From Gonium pectorale (Eukaryota; Chlorophyta; Chlorophyceae; Chlamydomonadales; Volvocaceae): a DNA stretch of 21,084 bases. The stretch is from NCBI GenBank assembly GCA_001584585.1, contig LSYV01000029.1:945665-966748 (forward strand), in the 5' to 3' direction. The notes under the pieces were generated by a model that was given only the letters and a program-made list of their open reading frames with translations, had not been told where the DNA came from and ran no database searches. How positions within the stretch are numbered: the stretch's first letter is position 1; every line of letters begins with the position of its first letter. Shown piece after piece: positions 1 to 9,966 of this stretch. The translations under genes and the position numbers were made by a program.

Positions 1-616
1 GCCCCGCAGGAGTGCCTCCGCTCCCTGGCGGAGCACTCCACCTACACCTGCCCCGTGTGCATGAAGTCCATCATGAGCGCACACGCCATGGAGCGCGTGT
101 GGGAGGGGCTGGACGAGGCGGTGCAGGTGCGGGTGGGGGGGGGGCTGGAGGGCACGAAGGGGCCAAAACCTTTGGGCGGTCGTTACCTGGTTAGCCTGGG
201 GGCCTGGGGGAATGGATAAGGAGAGGGGGAAGAAAGTGACAGCCTGCCTGCGGGCGCGGGAGCGGCCCCCTGTGCGGATTCGGATGGGCGGGAGGGAGTT
301 GGGTTGCCGGATGGGTCGGAAGGCGAAGGGGCTGGGTGAAGCCGGATGGGGCCGGAAGCTGCCGGCGGTCCTCCCCGCGGCGTAGGTGCGTTTCGTTCCC
401 GACTATATCGTGCCGTCCCTCCCGCCCGCTCGCCCGCCTGCTGGGCGCCCTGCCCGCCCCCACCCCCGCGCCCAGGCCACGCCCATGCCCCGCGAGTACG
501 CGGGTATGAAGGTGAACATACTGTGCAATGACTGCTCGACGCGCGGCCAGGTGCCCTTCCACGTGCTGGGCCACAAGTGCGCCGCGTGCGGCTCGTACAA
601 CACGCGGAGGACGTAG
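1..616 (+). CDS. RCHY1: RCHY1/PIRH2-type CHY zinc-finger and RING-finger E3 ubiquitin ligase, 3' end
   Basis: Two exons are visible, 1-126 and 476-616 (stop TAG 614-616); the 5' part lies outside the window. The first exon, read from base 1, carries the end of a RING finger: a Cys in QECLRSL, then CPVCMKSI giving the last Cys pair. It continues with the linker ERVWEGLDEAVQ. The donor is CAG|GTGCGG at 127 and the acceptor CCCAG at 474-475, both in phase 0. The second exon reads PMPREYAG, then a zinc ribbon with CNDC and CAAC pairs around PFHVLGHKC and the ending GSYNTRRT. This order (RING, MPxEY linker, C-terminal zinc ribbon with FHxLGxKC) is diagnostic of RCHY1/PIRH2, which ubiquitinates target proteins together with an E2 enzyme. 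The plant MIEL/BTS-like relatives share this tail. The N-terminal CHY and CTCHY fingers are not visible, so a hemerythrin-CHY-RING fusion cannot be excluded. No TGTAA signal was found downstream. Confidence 0.92.
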
Positions 617-3334
617 TCCTACCCCCACCACCGTTGCCTGAGCCGATGTGGCTGCAGCTGCGCAGCGCTAGGGCGCGGCGCGCGCCCGGCCGCCTTTCCC
701 CCGGGAGCTTGGGAGCGGGGGGCAGCGCGGAAGCGGGGGCGGCGGCGGCGGGCGGCGGCAGGGGCGGCGCGGCGGCTTGCGCGGTGCTGCGCCGTGGTGT
801 CCATTGTGCGACATGTCCGGGGCTGCACCGGCCGAGCCCTTGCGTGAGGGAGGGAGCCTTAACGGGGGCGTGGTTGGGGCCGCGGGGAGCGGAGGCGGCG
901 CGCGACGTGGGCAAGCCCTTGCCGGCAGTGTGCCGCGTGCGGCCAGGGGCGGCTAGGGGTGGCTAGGGCGAGGCGGTGACATGAATGCGGTCGGGCGCAT
1001 GTGAAGGACATGGCTGCTCGCCTCCCTTCCGCATGGGTTTTGCTCCGCCTTACCATCCCCCAAGGCTGGGACACCACCTGGTGCATGCCTCGTACGGTCT
1101 GTACGGCGCGTCGTACCGGCGGGACACAGCTGGTCGCTGGCTGATGCGAGGCGCTGCCGGAATGCGCGGTGGTGGGGAGGCGCGGGCAAGCAACAGGTGT
1201 TCCGCTGGATCGCTAGTGACAGGTGGTGACAACCCGCGACATGACAACACGACGAAAGACATGATGGCCTCCCGCTGTTTTGAGGCCTCGCGCCCAGCAT
1301 GGCATAATTGGACGCTGGTGATGGTGATGGTGATGGTGGTGGCGGTGGCAGTGGCGGTGGCAGTGGCGATGGTGGTATGAAGTTGGGGTGGGTGGATGGG
1401 CACCGTGGCGGTGGCGGTTGCTCGAGCAAGGGGCAACCGGGGTGTGCGGTGCGGCGCGCGACGGCCTGCATCACCGGTGCCACTGCCAGAGCCATGGCCT
1501 CCCGCAGCAGCGGCAGCAGCAGCGGGGCATTCTCCGAGTCCCTGCAAGCACTGATCCGTCTGGGCTTTGTCCGACCGGCAAAGAGGGCCTATGCTACTGG
1601 AGCCGGTGCTGGCCACAGCTGGGGCATTGCGTTGAAAGTGTTGAAAAGGAAAACTGTGTGTCGTGCCGGGGGGCTTCCTACGCATTAGCTAGAACGTGAG
1701 TATGGTTCGCAGGTGCTGGCTGCGAGAGGACGGGGGAAGCAATAGTTGGCCCGTGTGTTGCACATGGGTGTGGGGAGGGCCGTTGCGTTGCCGCCTTAGC
1801 GCAGGCCTGGCCGCTTGGGTCACGGTGCGGCCGTGGGGCGTGGGCCGCTAAAGAGGCCGTGCCTTAAGAGCCTTTTCTGCGCTTTTTACCATGGAATCCG
1901 GCATCGGCCTTCAGGGAGCAGTTACCCTCCCTGCACTGTCAATTCAATCAATGAATTCATGCTGTATGACATTCATAACCAAGACCCCGCTATCCGGTGG
2001 GAGCGGCGCGTGTACATGTGTTGAAAAGGAACAACGCATACGACGTGTACATGTGTGTGCGTGTGGTTGTGAGCAGGTGATTGTGGTTGGAAGGGGTGAT
2101 GGACCCGGCGGAAGGGGACTTGCTGGCCCCAAGCTCCTGAGTCGAGGCCTGGGCCCTCCCGCCCAACACACCGCCGGGTGTTTGCGGCGTGCTTCACAGG
2201 GCGGCGCGGACGGTGTGGCGGGGCCGACTGCAGGGCTGGTGTGCACTGCTTCGGTGTGTGTTACGTATGCGATACGGAGTGCAAGAAGACAGGCCTAAGA
2301 TTCGGTGTGTGTATGCGTGTTTCCTTCCTTGTTCTCGAGTTGCTCACCTGGTTCAGCTACCGGAGGCCGTGGAGTCACAATGTCCCATGTTCTAGGCTGA
2401 AGTCGAATGCAGTCTCCGGCCTCCTTGGCCCCTACACTGCACATAATATGATAAGTGCCAAAATGGCTCACGTGCCGGCAATCACTGAAGGGCTTCTAGC
2501 CCTCTTTGCCATGCGCTTTGTAGTCGTACAGGTATGCCCACACGGAGGCACAGTTGTTTTGCACCGGTAGAGCGCCTTTGAGCAGGCGCAGCCTAACAGT
2601 ACGGTACTGTCGGTACGGCAGTAACGCCGCCGTGCCGCCGCCCGGCTGTGCACGGCTGGGGGCATGTGCTCCTAGCGCCTCTCTCCTTCCTTGCGGTCTC
2701 TCTCACACACGCATGTCGCCTGCGCCGCCGCGCCCTTCGCCTCGTGCAGCGGGGCGGGCATTCGCCATCTTGCGCTCGTACGGCAGCTCGCGCCGACCTT
2801 ACGCCGAGGAGTGCCTTTGCCCTTCAGTGTAGTATCGTCGTACGGGATGTCGTACCGGTAAGATGGGCCTCTGGGACGGGAGGGCGCCTCGTCTCATCAC
2901 TCGCGTTTCCTGCCTCGGCTTGTGCCACCCCGCCCTACCGGGAAGTGGTAACTGGTCGGGTGTGGAAGGCCCGCTCCGTCCTTTTCAGCTTCACAGCACC
3001 GCTGCTTGGCATCCAGCGAAGCTTCAGCGCCTTCCGCTAGCGTAGCCCCCAAAACCGACACCCGACGAATGAGTCCAGTCAGGCCGCTAGAGTCCAGCCC
3101 CAGCCGTTCCTGCACGAGCGAGCGCGCCGCAACGGCGCGGTGTGCGGCACGGGCTGCGACGGTCGGATGGCGGTGCTGGGCGTGCTGGGCTGCGGGAGTG
3201 GGGGGCCACGGCCCTGTGTCCAGACTGTCCACAACGGGAGAGACAGCACGGCAGCCGCTGTCATAGGCCAGGGAGTGTCGGTGTTGGGACTGCATGACAT
3301 GACGAGGCCACATCACGGGAGCTCTCGGCCGTCG
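617..3334. other. Long non-coding stretch between two convergent genes
   Basis: This holds the 3' UTR of the RCHY1-type gene, whose end is not defined because no plus-strand TGTAA was found, and intergenic DNA up to the polyadenylation signal of the NSA1 gene. No reading frame here shows a recognisable domain or a consistent algal third-position bias. It contains a GGTGAT/GGTGGC microsatellite (1317-1376), a 13-bp direct repeat of CGTGTACATGTGT (2009-2021 and 2044-2056), a 14-bp match GTGTTGAAAAGGAA (1638-1651 and 2018-2031), a near-perfect hairpin (2597-2609) and six copies of TCGTAC. These could be decayed transposon or satellite material, but no element ends can be seen. Confidence 0.5.
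1317..1376 (+). repeat. GGTGAT / GGTGGC microsatellite
   Basis: About 60 bases made only of GGTGAT-, GGTGGC- and GGCAGT-type units with no cytosine-rich interruption. It lies 0.7 kb downstream of the RCHY1 stop, probably in its 3' UTR or just beyond. Confidence 0.8.
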
Positions 3335-3339
3335 TTACA
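3335..3339 (-). terminator. TGTAA polyadenylation signal of the NSA1 gene
   Basis: TTACA on the plus strand reads TGTAA on the minus strand, the standard volvocine-alga poly(A) signal. It lies 273 bases downstream of the NSA1 stop codon (3613-3615), a normal 3' UTR length. Cleavage is expected about 10-20 bases further, near 3315-3325. Confidence 0.7.
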
Positions 3340-3583
3340 AGAAAGTCCACACGGCCGTGTTGCGGCACGGTGCTCGCAGCGGCCCCCTGGGCAACCCCGC
3401 CTAGTGCTGTGTACACAGCGGCGGGGCAGGGCCCTGCTCCGGGAGAGCGGGGGTGAGGCCGGGGACCCCGTTGGCCCCTCGCCGCGCATCGCCCCCCGCC
3501 CGCCCGTTCTCCCCACGCCGCCTCACGAGTCCTCGTACGCGTCAATCCGCCCGACCGTCCCTCCCCATTGCGCTTCAAGCCGG

Positions 3584-3604
3584 CACACACACACACACAC
3601 ACAC
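3584..3604. repeat. (CA)n dinucleotide repeat
   Basis: About ten CA units. In the NSA1 mRNA (minus strand) this is a (UG)n tract beginning eight bases after the stop codon. Confidence 0.9.
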
Positions 3605-3612
3605 TCCCGCCA

Positions 3613-6600
3613 TCACTCCTTCCGCCGCTTCCCGCCTTTGTCCTTCCCCCTCCCCGGTTGCCGGCCCTTCTCCCCAGACGACCGGCCGCCCTTGCCCTCC
3701 CGGCTCCCTGACCGGCCGCCCTTGCCCTCCCGCCGCGCGGGTCGGCGCCCGTGCCCGTCGGCTCGCCCATGCCCCCCGTCCTCCCCATCGTCGGCCCCGC
3801 CCTCCGCGCCAACATCCCCCTCCTCCACACTGTCCGCCTCATCGTCCTCGTCCTCGGCCCCCTCCTTGGCGGCGGTGGCCGGCGGCGGCGGCGGTAGCCA
3901 GGTGACTCCGGTGAGGGCCTGTGCGCAGCGGGATGCGGGTGTGAGGAGAGGTGGGGAGTGGAGCAACACGCCGAGACTCCCAGGCGCCCCCCACTCGCCC
4001 ACAGCCTCCGATCCTTTCCTCTCTCCCTACTCGACCCAGACCCACTGGTACACGGGCAACAAGGGCGTCAAGACCGCCACGCAGCCGCAAGTGCGATAAC
4101 GTCACCCCGCAGAAGTCCCAGCCTTCGCCCTTGCCCTCGTTCGCCCCCAAAAGCGTCCGTCAGTACAATCTGCTGTACCCGTGGCCCCGAGTCGCCTGTC
4201 GGCCCCACCCTGACATGTGTGAAGGCGCCCTGACGCGACCTCGAAAGCAGGTGGTGTGTGCACAGGCAGCATCGGCAGCTGAGGTATACAGGTGCGCAGG
4301 GACTGGCCCTCGGCCCACCTGCTTCAGGTACACCTTTGTGAGCAGCGCCCGGCTGGACGTGTTGTGGACGCGCAGGTGGCGGTCCAGGCTGACTGAGGCA
4401 ATGAGCGGCTCGCTGGGGTGCAGGCTGAGCGAGCGGATCTGGGGGGGGGGCCGAAGGGGGGAGTTTGGGGGAGGACACAGGGTTTGGTACGTACGTACGA
4501 AAGCCGGGCTGGCACCCCTCAGCACGCTTCGGAGGAGATTTATGTGAACAGCTCGGCACCATTGGCAAACTTGGAGAGGCCGGGGAGCGAGCCCCGGCAG
4601 CACTGCGTGGGTCTGTTTCAGGCGGGGTCGCGCGAGAGAATCACGGGGCGGGGCTCGGTGACAGCCCGGCCATAGCCCCGGGCACGTTTTGAAGGCACGC
4701 TGCCCCTGGCTGGGGGGACGGCCCACGCCACGCCACGCCACGCCACGCCGCGCCCCGGCCAGCCCAAGTCAGCCCAGTCCCCAGACCAGACCAGACCAGA
4801 GCCAAACAGCCAAGCAGCCGACCCACGCACCGATCCGGCCGACCCCTTGAGCGCGTGCCCCACGGAGATCTTTGACGGCGCCTGCCGCAGATCCAGCGCC
4901 TCCATGTTGCCGCGGCCGTTGCCCAGCCAGATGCGCTGGCCTGCGGGCGTGGTAGCAGCGGCAGCGGGGAGGGGAGGCCATTGCTGGGTCGGAAGGCGTC
5001 CGGCGTTGTCAGGAGGGAAGCCGGAGCGCAAGGGCGGGGAGGGAATGGGCAAGCGACGAGGACGGGGTCGGCGACGCGCAGCGCAGCGCTGAGAGCGGCG
5101 CCACGAAAGCGCCCAGAACGATGACCCCAATCCCCCCGCGGAACCCGCGCCGCCCAGCGCGGCCTTCTGAGTCCTCCTCCTCCTCACCGTCCGGGGTGGG
5201 CGCCATGGCGGTGATGCGTCCCTCGCCCCACACCATCTCCGCCTGCGGCTTGCGGCCCGCGCGCATGTCGTACAGCCACAGCTTGTACTTTGCCGTACCA
5301 ACGATGACCTGCGGGCGCGCAGAGTACGGCACGCAGAGCACGGGAGCGCGGTGTATTGGCGAAGCGCCTCGTGCACGGATTTGGCCCCCGCCCAGGCTGG
5401 CGGATGCCCGCTGCGCCCTAAGGTGGCCTTCATCTGGCCACGGCTCCGGTTTACCGCCCCCCGGGAGACCTCTCCGGGCCCTGCGCACCGGACTCAGTCG
5501 GAGTAGGACTGCGCCTCATATTGCACTAGTGGCCTCCGCTCCCGGCAGGACTTCCGCCGCCTGCAGCAGCCGCTAGGCCTATGCAGACGCTGGCAGACGC
5601 CATGACCCCTTTATCGAGACCCCACACATGTGTATGGTCCCGTTTCCGCCCCCCGCCCAATCTCCCCTGCCATTCTCGTCCGGCCCCCCAGGCACTCGCC
5701 TGCTTGTCGTCCGCCCCCGGCACGAAGGCGAGGGCGGTCACGTGCGCCAGGTCCTGCAGCCCCGAGCGCGAGGGCTTGCCGGCTTTGCCGGCGAAGAGGG
5801 GCTCGGGAGCCGAGGCCGATGCGGATGCGGACGCCGAGGCCGAGGATGACGAGCAGGCTGCCAGGTCCCACACCTTGAGCTGGTGGCCCTCGCCGCCTAC
5901 CGCCACGTGCCGCCCGCTGGCGCTCACGTCCTGCCAGGGCCAGGCGTGGGACGGGGATCTCAGCAAGGTTGGGTTGGGAAGCACACCGCTTGAGTGCAAT
6001 GTGTTTCGCAACCACACGCAGATTCACCGCGCTACCAACTAGTGCGCGCTGCCAACCGTCAAGGCGGGCGCCCAGGCAGAGGAGGGGCCCCCGCACCGCG
6101 GCCCTCCCCCTCCCCAACACTCCCCTCCTACGGGGTGGCTCGGCTGCTCCCCCTCATGCCCCAACCGCAGCCCGGCGTTGGGTCCAACACGCCACACGCC
6201 GGCCTTCCACCTAGCCCTACAAGGCACAGCGACCTGGGCCCCGAACCTCGCTGGAAACGCACACCGCGACGGGCTCTGCCCCACCTCCCGACGGCTGCTA
6301 CCCACGCCCCCGCTGGCTGACACGCCCCCAAACACCCTTCACCTAGCAGCTTCGCCACGACACCAAAACCCCCGTCGCCGCCCCAAACCCCTCCCACCCC
6401 ACCATGGCTTGCAGGTCGCCAATCGTCTGCATCCGAAGCCCCTCCTCCCAGCTCGCCACCACGCGCCGCCCGACCGCTGTCGCGGCCGCCGACGCGACGG
6501 GATCGTCCGACGGCGCCTCCGCCGCCGCCGCCGCCGCCGCTGGCCCCGCCGCGCCGCCCGCCGGCGGCCACTCGATGCGCCCCCGGTGCAGCGCCAGGTG

Positions 6601-7906
6601 CCCGCCGGCGGTGGCAGATACGACGACAACCGACTCATGCCTGCGGTTGGAGTGGTGTCAGGTGCGCGTGCGCGTCGCAGGAGTCTGGTTACATTGATGT
6701 AGGGAGTGCAGGAGGAGGAGGAGGAACGCCAACCGAGGACGCCCTGGCTTCCGCACTCCCCGGGCGCAGCACCCGGAGAGTCCGTGAGACCCACCCGTCT
6801 CCGCCTGCTGGCGCCACCGTCGCCGCCGCCGGCGCGAACCGCAGCGCCGCCACGGCGTGGGTCGAGGTGTCAGTGCGGCCCGACGTGGCGGCGGGCGGCG
6901 CTGCGCGGAAGGAGCCCAGGTCCGCCCCGTCGGCAGCCGAGTGGAAGGTGATGCGCCCGCCGGCGCGGCCCGCGGCCACCAGGCAGCGATCTACGCCCGG
7001 AAGGGTGGGACCGGGCGGGATGGGGCAAGGAGTGGAACGTAAAAGGGGTGGAGCTGGTGGGAGAAGCGAGCAGGGAGGGATTGGACAAGCGCACGGCGCG
7101 GGGTGAGGGGGGCCGGGGGAGAAGCGCGCCAAGAGGGGATTGACGCGGGCTTGGCAAAGCTGTGTGAAGGACGCATGGCAGCCGCATTTAGCCAGGCGGG
7201 CACGGACGCTCGTCCACGGGACCTGCCGGAAGCCTGGAACCTGCCAGACGGGTCTCACATGTGGCGATGTGTGGGAAGGACTTACCAAAGTCCCAATCGG
7301 GGCAGTGCAGTTGGAGCCGGGTGATGGCCTGCTGCTTGTCTGGCTGGCCCCTGGTGTGGAAGCCAGAGGGGAAAAGCAACAGTAGGGGCCACAGGCGAGG
7401 TTGCTTGTCCTGGCGCCGCGGCAGGGGGATGGAGTCGGGTATGGGGGGGCTCCGGCACAGCAGTTCCGCGCTCACGGGGCGCGAGGGCAGGTGGCGCTGG
7501 GAACAGCGTTGACCGACGCCGCCGTACAACTAAGCACGCTCGCCCACACCCGATCCCGACGGCATCGCTGGGCCGTGCAACGCAGCGACACCGCACGGCG
7601 CACGCCCCAGGCTTGTCAGGCTCGGGAGTCAGGTTTCCAGAAGCCATGCGCGCCGCCGTCGCCCCAGTCCCGAATCCCTTACCAGCGATGCTTCGCGGCT
7701 GTCTCCTCCCACTTGCTTCCGGCTGGTACTTCCGTTACTGTGGGGTTGGGCGCCGGACGTTATTGCGCGCAGGCGGAGGCGGTTGGGATGGCGGCAAAGA
7801 GGGGCCTACCCTTCATCAGCCCGACTTCGTCAGAGGTCAATACTCGATGCGACGGAGGAGCAGGTGGCTCCTCACGCCTCGACTTTCTCTTCCCCATTTC
7901 GCCCAT
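3613..7906 (-). CDS. NSA1: Ribosome biogenesis protein NSA1/WDR74 (WD40 repeat), complete, ten exons
   Basis: Exons (minus strand, in order): 7906-7810, 7737-7683, 7350-7286, 6990-6795, 6640-6403, 5930-5700, 5308-5188, 4940-4831, 4438-4319, 3918-3613. All phases agree, giving 1,539 bases and 512 residues. The N terminus is basic (MGEMGKRKSRREE), followed by TSDEVGLMK, the first blade motif. Next come GQPDKQQAITRL (about 51-62), VAAGRAGGRITFHS (exon 4), SVVVSATAGGHLALHRG (exon 5), VAVGGEGHQLKVWDL (exon 6), VIVGTAKYKLWLYD and ITAMAPTPDG (exon 7), IWLGNGRGNMEALDLRQ (exon 8) and IRSLSLHPSEPLIASVSLDR with KVYLKQ (exon 9). Exons 7-9 match WDR74/NSA1 almost motif by motif. The last exon (412-512) is an acidic stretch followed by a Lys/Arg/Gly tail ending GKRRKE, as expected for a nucleolar protein. 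Yeast Nsa1 and human WDR74 act on early pre-60S particles and are released by Rix7/NVL. ATG 7906 is chosen because it lies 55-70 bases from the TATA element and starts the conserved frame. Intron 6 uses a GC donor. Confidence 0.92.
3680..3731 (-). repeat. Duplicated segment in the basic tail of NSA1
   Basis: A block of about 21 bases on the plus strand occurs at 3680-3701 and again at 3710-3731. In the protein it gives two copies of REGKGGRS separated by two residues. It is a short in-frame direct repeat in a disordered basic tail. Confidence 0.8.
4723..4800. repeat. Two pentanucleotide repeats in NSA1 intron 8
   Basis: (CCACG)5 at 4723-4747 and (CCAGA)4 at 4781-4800, both inside the 392-base intron 4439-4830. 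The same intron has a ten-base C run next to its 3' acceptor (4441-4450, minus strand), serving as polypyrimidine tract. Confidence 0.85.
5309..5699 (-). other. GC-AG intron in the NSA1 gene
   Basis: Exon 6 ends ...GADDKQ with CAG at 5702-5700, and the intron begins GCGAGT at 5699. The acceptor CCCGCAG ends at 5309, and the next exon starts VIVGTAKYKLW. Both sides are phase 0, and the joined protein fits the WDR74 alignment with no gap. No GT donor close by keeps both frame and alignment. GCGAGT after CAG is the typical context for a non-canonical GC donor. Confidence 0.75.
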
Positions 7907-8273
7907 TGTTTCGGCGTGCTGAGCAGAGGGTGCGTATGGTTTACTACGCTAAGTGATGCTGATATAAATATATATTGCTATAGAGGTGAAACAAGCAATT
8001 GAGCTTCTCTCGTCCAATATGGCGCGGCGCACTTAAGCTCAGAAGGCAGCCTAGATCGGTCTCAGATATACCACAATCAACAAAGTGTAGCGTATCAAAT
8101 AATAACTACAACTGCGACGGGTGTGAAGGCGCGAACCAAGGGTCTGTTTTTGCGTCGGCCCTCGCGACATATCATCCACAGTTGACCTAATGAGGAGGTG
8201 TAACTGCAAAGCCGGCGTGTCGCTGATTGCGAGCTTTCGGCCATTTGCCCACTAGGCCCGGCCAGCCCTGCTC
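7907..8273. other. Divergent intergenic region between NSA1 and the phosphodiesterase-like gene
   Basis: These 367 bases separate the two ATG codons and hold both 5' UTRs. The region is clearly AT-richer than its surroundings. On the plus strand, a five-codon upstream ORF (8019-8036, MARRT) lies in the likely 5' UTR of the downstream gene. An in-frame TAG sits just upstream of ATG 8274, at 8253-8255. A TGTAA string at 8199-8203 is probably incidental. Confidence 0.7.
7961..7976. promoter_or_regulatory. Bidirectional TATA element
   Basis: The plus strand reads TATAAATA at 7963-7970, and the block continues as TATATT. The minus strand reads TATATTTATAT across the same bases. For NSA1 (-) this predicts transcription start near 7935 and a 5' UTR of about 30 bases. 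For the plus gene it predicts a start near 7995 and a 5' UTR of about 280 bases. No other TATA box was seen between the two genes. Confidence 0.6.
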
Positions 8274-9923
8274 ATGTATCAACCTGGTAACCACCAGTTC
8301 CGGGCACTTGACGATGGGCTCAGGATAACGCCTGAGTCTGAGGAGCAGGCACTTGCTGCGATGCGCGCGAGCTATACCAGCGTCCGGGCGCTGCAGGGGA
8401 GCCTTGCTGTCGCGCCTTCCGCCGCCGCGCCCCTGCTGACCCAGACTCACAACTCCAACGGACCGCCCCCGTCATCCGAGCCGCCTCTCCATAGGACAGA
8501 GGCCGCAGACCTCCGCGACAGATCCCTTCCGGAGCATTCCCACGACGTATGCACGCCGCCTGGCGCCAGCAGGCATCCACGCCCGAGCATCCACAGCACC
8601 TCCGATGACTACCGCGCCTCGCCCGCTGGCGGCGACAGCCCCGGCAGTGAGATCGCCTACGCCCCGTCCCCCGTCTCGCCGGCCGCGAATGACGGCAGCC
8701 CAGTCAGCGGCCCCACCGGCGGAGCATGCACCGGCGACAGCGCCGCCGTCATTGCCAGCGGCGGCGACGGCGGCGGCCAGGTCCCGCCCTCAGCAGCGCT
8801 CCCGTACCAGCGGCCGTACCCGTACGAGCACCACCAACATGCACATTCTAGCCGTCCCGAGCACCATCCCGACTGTCCAGTGCACCAGCCCCACCAGGCT
8901 CCCCACATGCCCGGACCGCTGCAGCAGGGAGCCCAGGTGGGCTCGATCGGAGGCAGTCCTCTGGACCCCGCGTGCAGGGGCTATGCGGGGCTATACGGCG
9001 GACCGCCGCCGGCGGGCGGAGGAGGCATGGGGGGGCTGTCGGACCGGCATGGAGGCCCCGGAGGCCGCCGCCGTACGCCCACCGCAGCGGTCAACCTGGA
9101 CAGCCGGCTGCGGGCAGAGGCGACGGGCTCACAGGCCGGCGTCGCACGCAACGCCGGTGGCGGTGGGGGAGGAGGAGGACTGGCAGACGCAGCTGCCCCG
9201 GCTAATCACGGCACCACCGGCCGGCAGCTGCGCCAACAACATCACCAGCAGCAGCAGCAGCAGCCACACCGGGTGTACCACAGGTGTGTGGATGACTTCG
9301 AACGCAACGGACCCGGCGCTCCTCATTTGGTCGGCGTAGAGGAGGGCTACTGGCGGGGCGCGGGCGAGGGGGAGGGCGAGAGCGAGCTGCCCGGGTGGTC
9401 GGCGCCGCCCCAGCAGCAGCCTGCCCAGGAGGAGCCCGCGGGGACCTGGCGGGTGCCCCGGCTGCAGCAGCAGCCTGGGCAAGAGTCTGCTTCGCCAACA
9501 TCGGTACCGATGGACGAGGGCCTTATTGGAGGCCCCTGGGGCCTCCCCCAGCAGTACCAGCCACCGCAGCAGTACGGGCAGTGGCAGAAGCAGCAACAGC
9601 AACAGCAGCAGCAACAGCAGCAGCACGACCAAGAACGGATTCAGCAAGTGGAGCAGCCGGTGCCGCGGGGGCTGCCTCGCTCCGCGGACGACATGCTGGC
9701 AAGGGTCCTGGCCGCCGGCCGGGATCCCGACGCCGCGACCAGCGGCTTCGTTGGCGCGTCTGCTGTGCCTCCTCGCCCGCCGCCCACCCTGCCGCTTCCG
9801 TCTCCGCCTCTACCTCCGCCTCCGCTGCCGTCTGAAAGCCCCCAGTGGCAGCCGGCGCCGGCAGGTGCGCCGGCGCCGGGGCTGCAGGCCCGGCAGCTGC
9901 CGGAGCAAAAGCAAGAGCAGCAA

Positions 9924-9966
<43 letters not shown>

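Noticed and set aside
183..914. Minus-strand open frame of 243 codons near the RCHY1 end
   Set aside because: It is antisense to the clear zinc-ribbon exon, is composed of Ala/Pro/Arg without motifs, and has no promoter or poly(A) signal.
2897..3316. Minus-strand open frame of 139 codons before the NSA1 poly(A) site
   Set aside because: It has a plausible helical composition but only moderate third-position GC, with no motif, no spliced partners and no promoter. Kept as unproven.
3140..4099. Plus-strand open frame of 319 codons
   Set aside because: It runs antisense to the final exon of NSA1 and is mostly Pro/Ser/Arg low complexity. The minus-strand gene explains the region with consistent phases and family motifs.
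4068..4180. Possible extra NSA1 exon (reading IVLTDAFG) between exons 9 and 10
   Set aside because: Joining exon 9 straight to 3918 keeps phase 0 and gives KVYLKQ followed by ALTGVTWL, which fits the NSA1 family; the extra exon ends in a stop and lacks a good phase-compatible donor.
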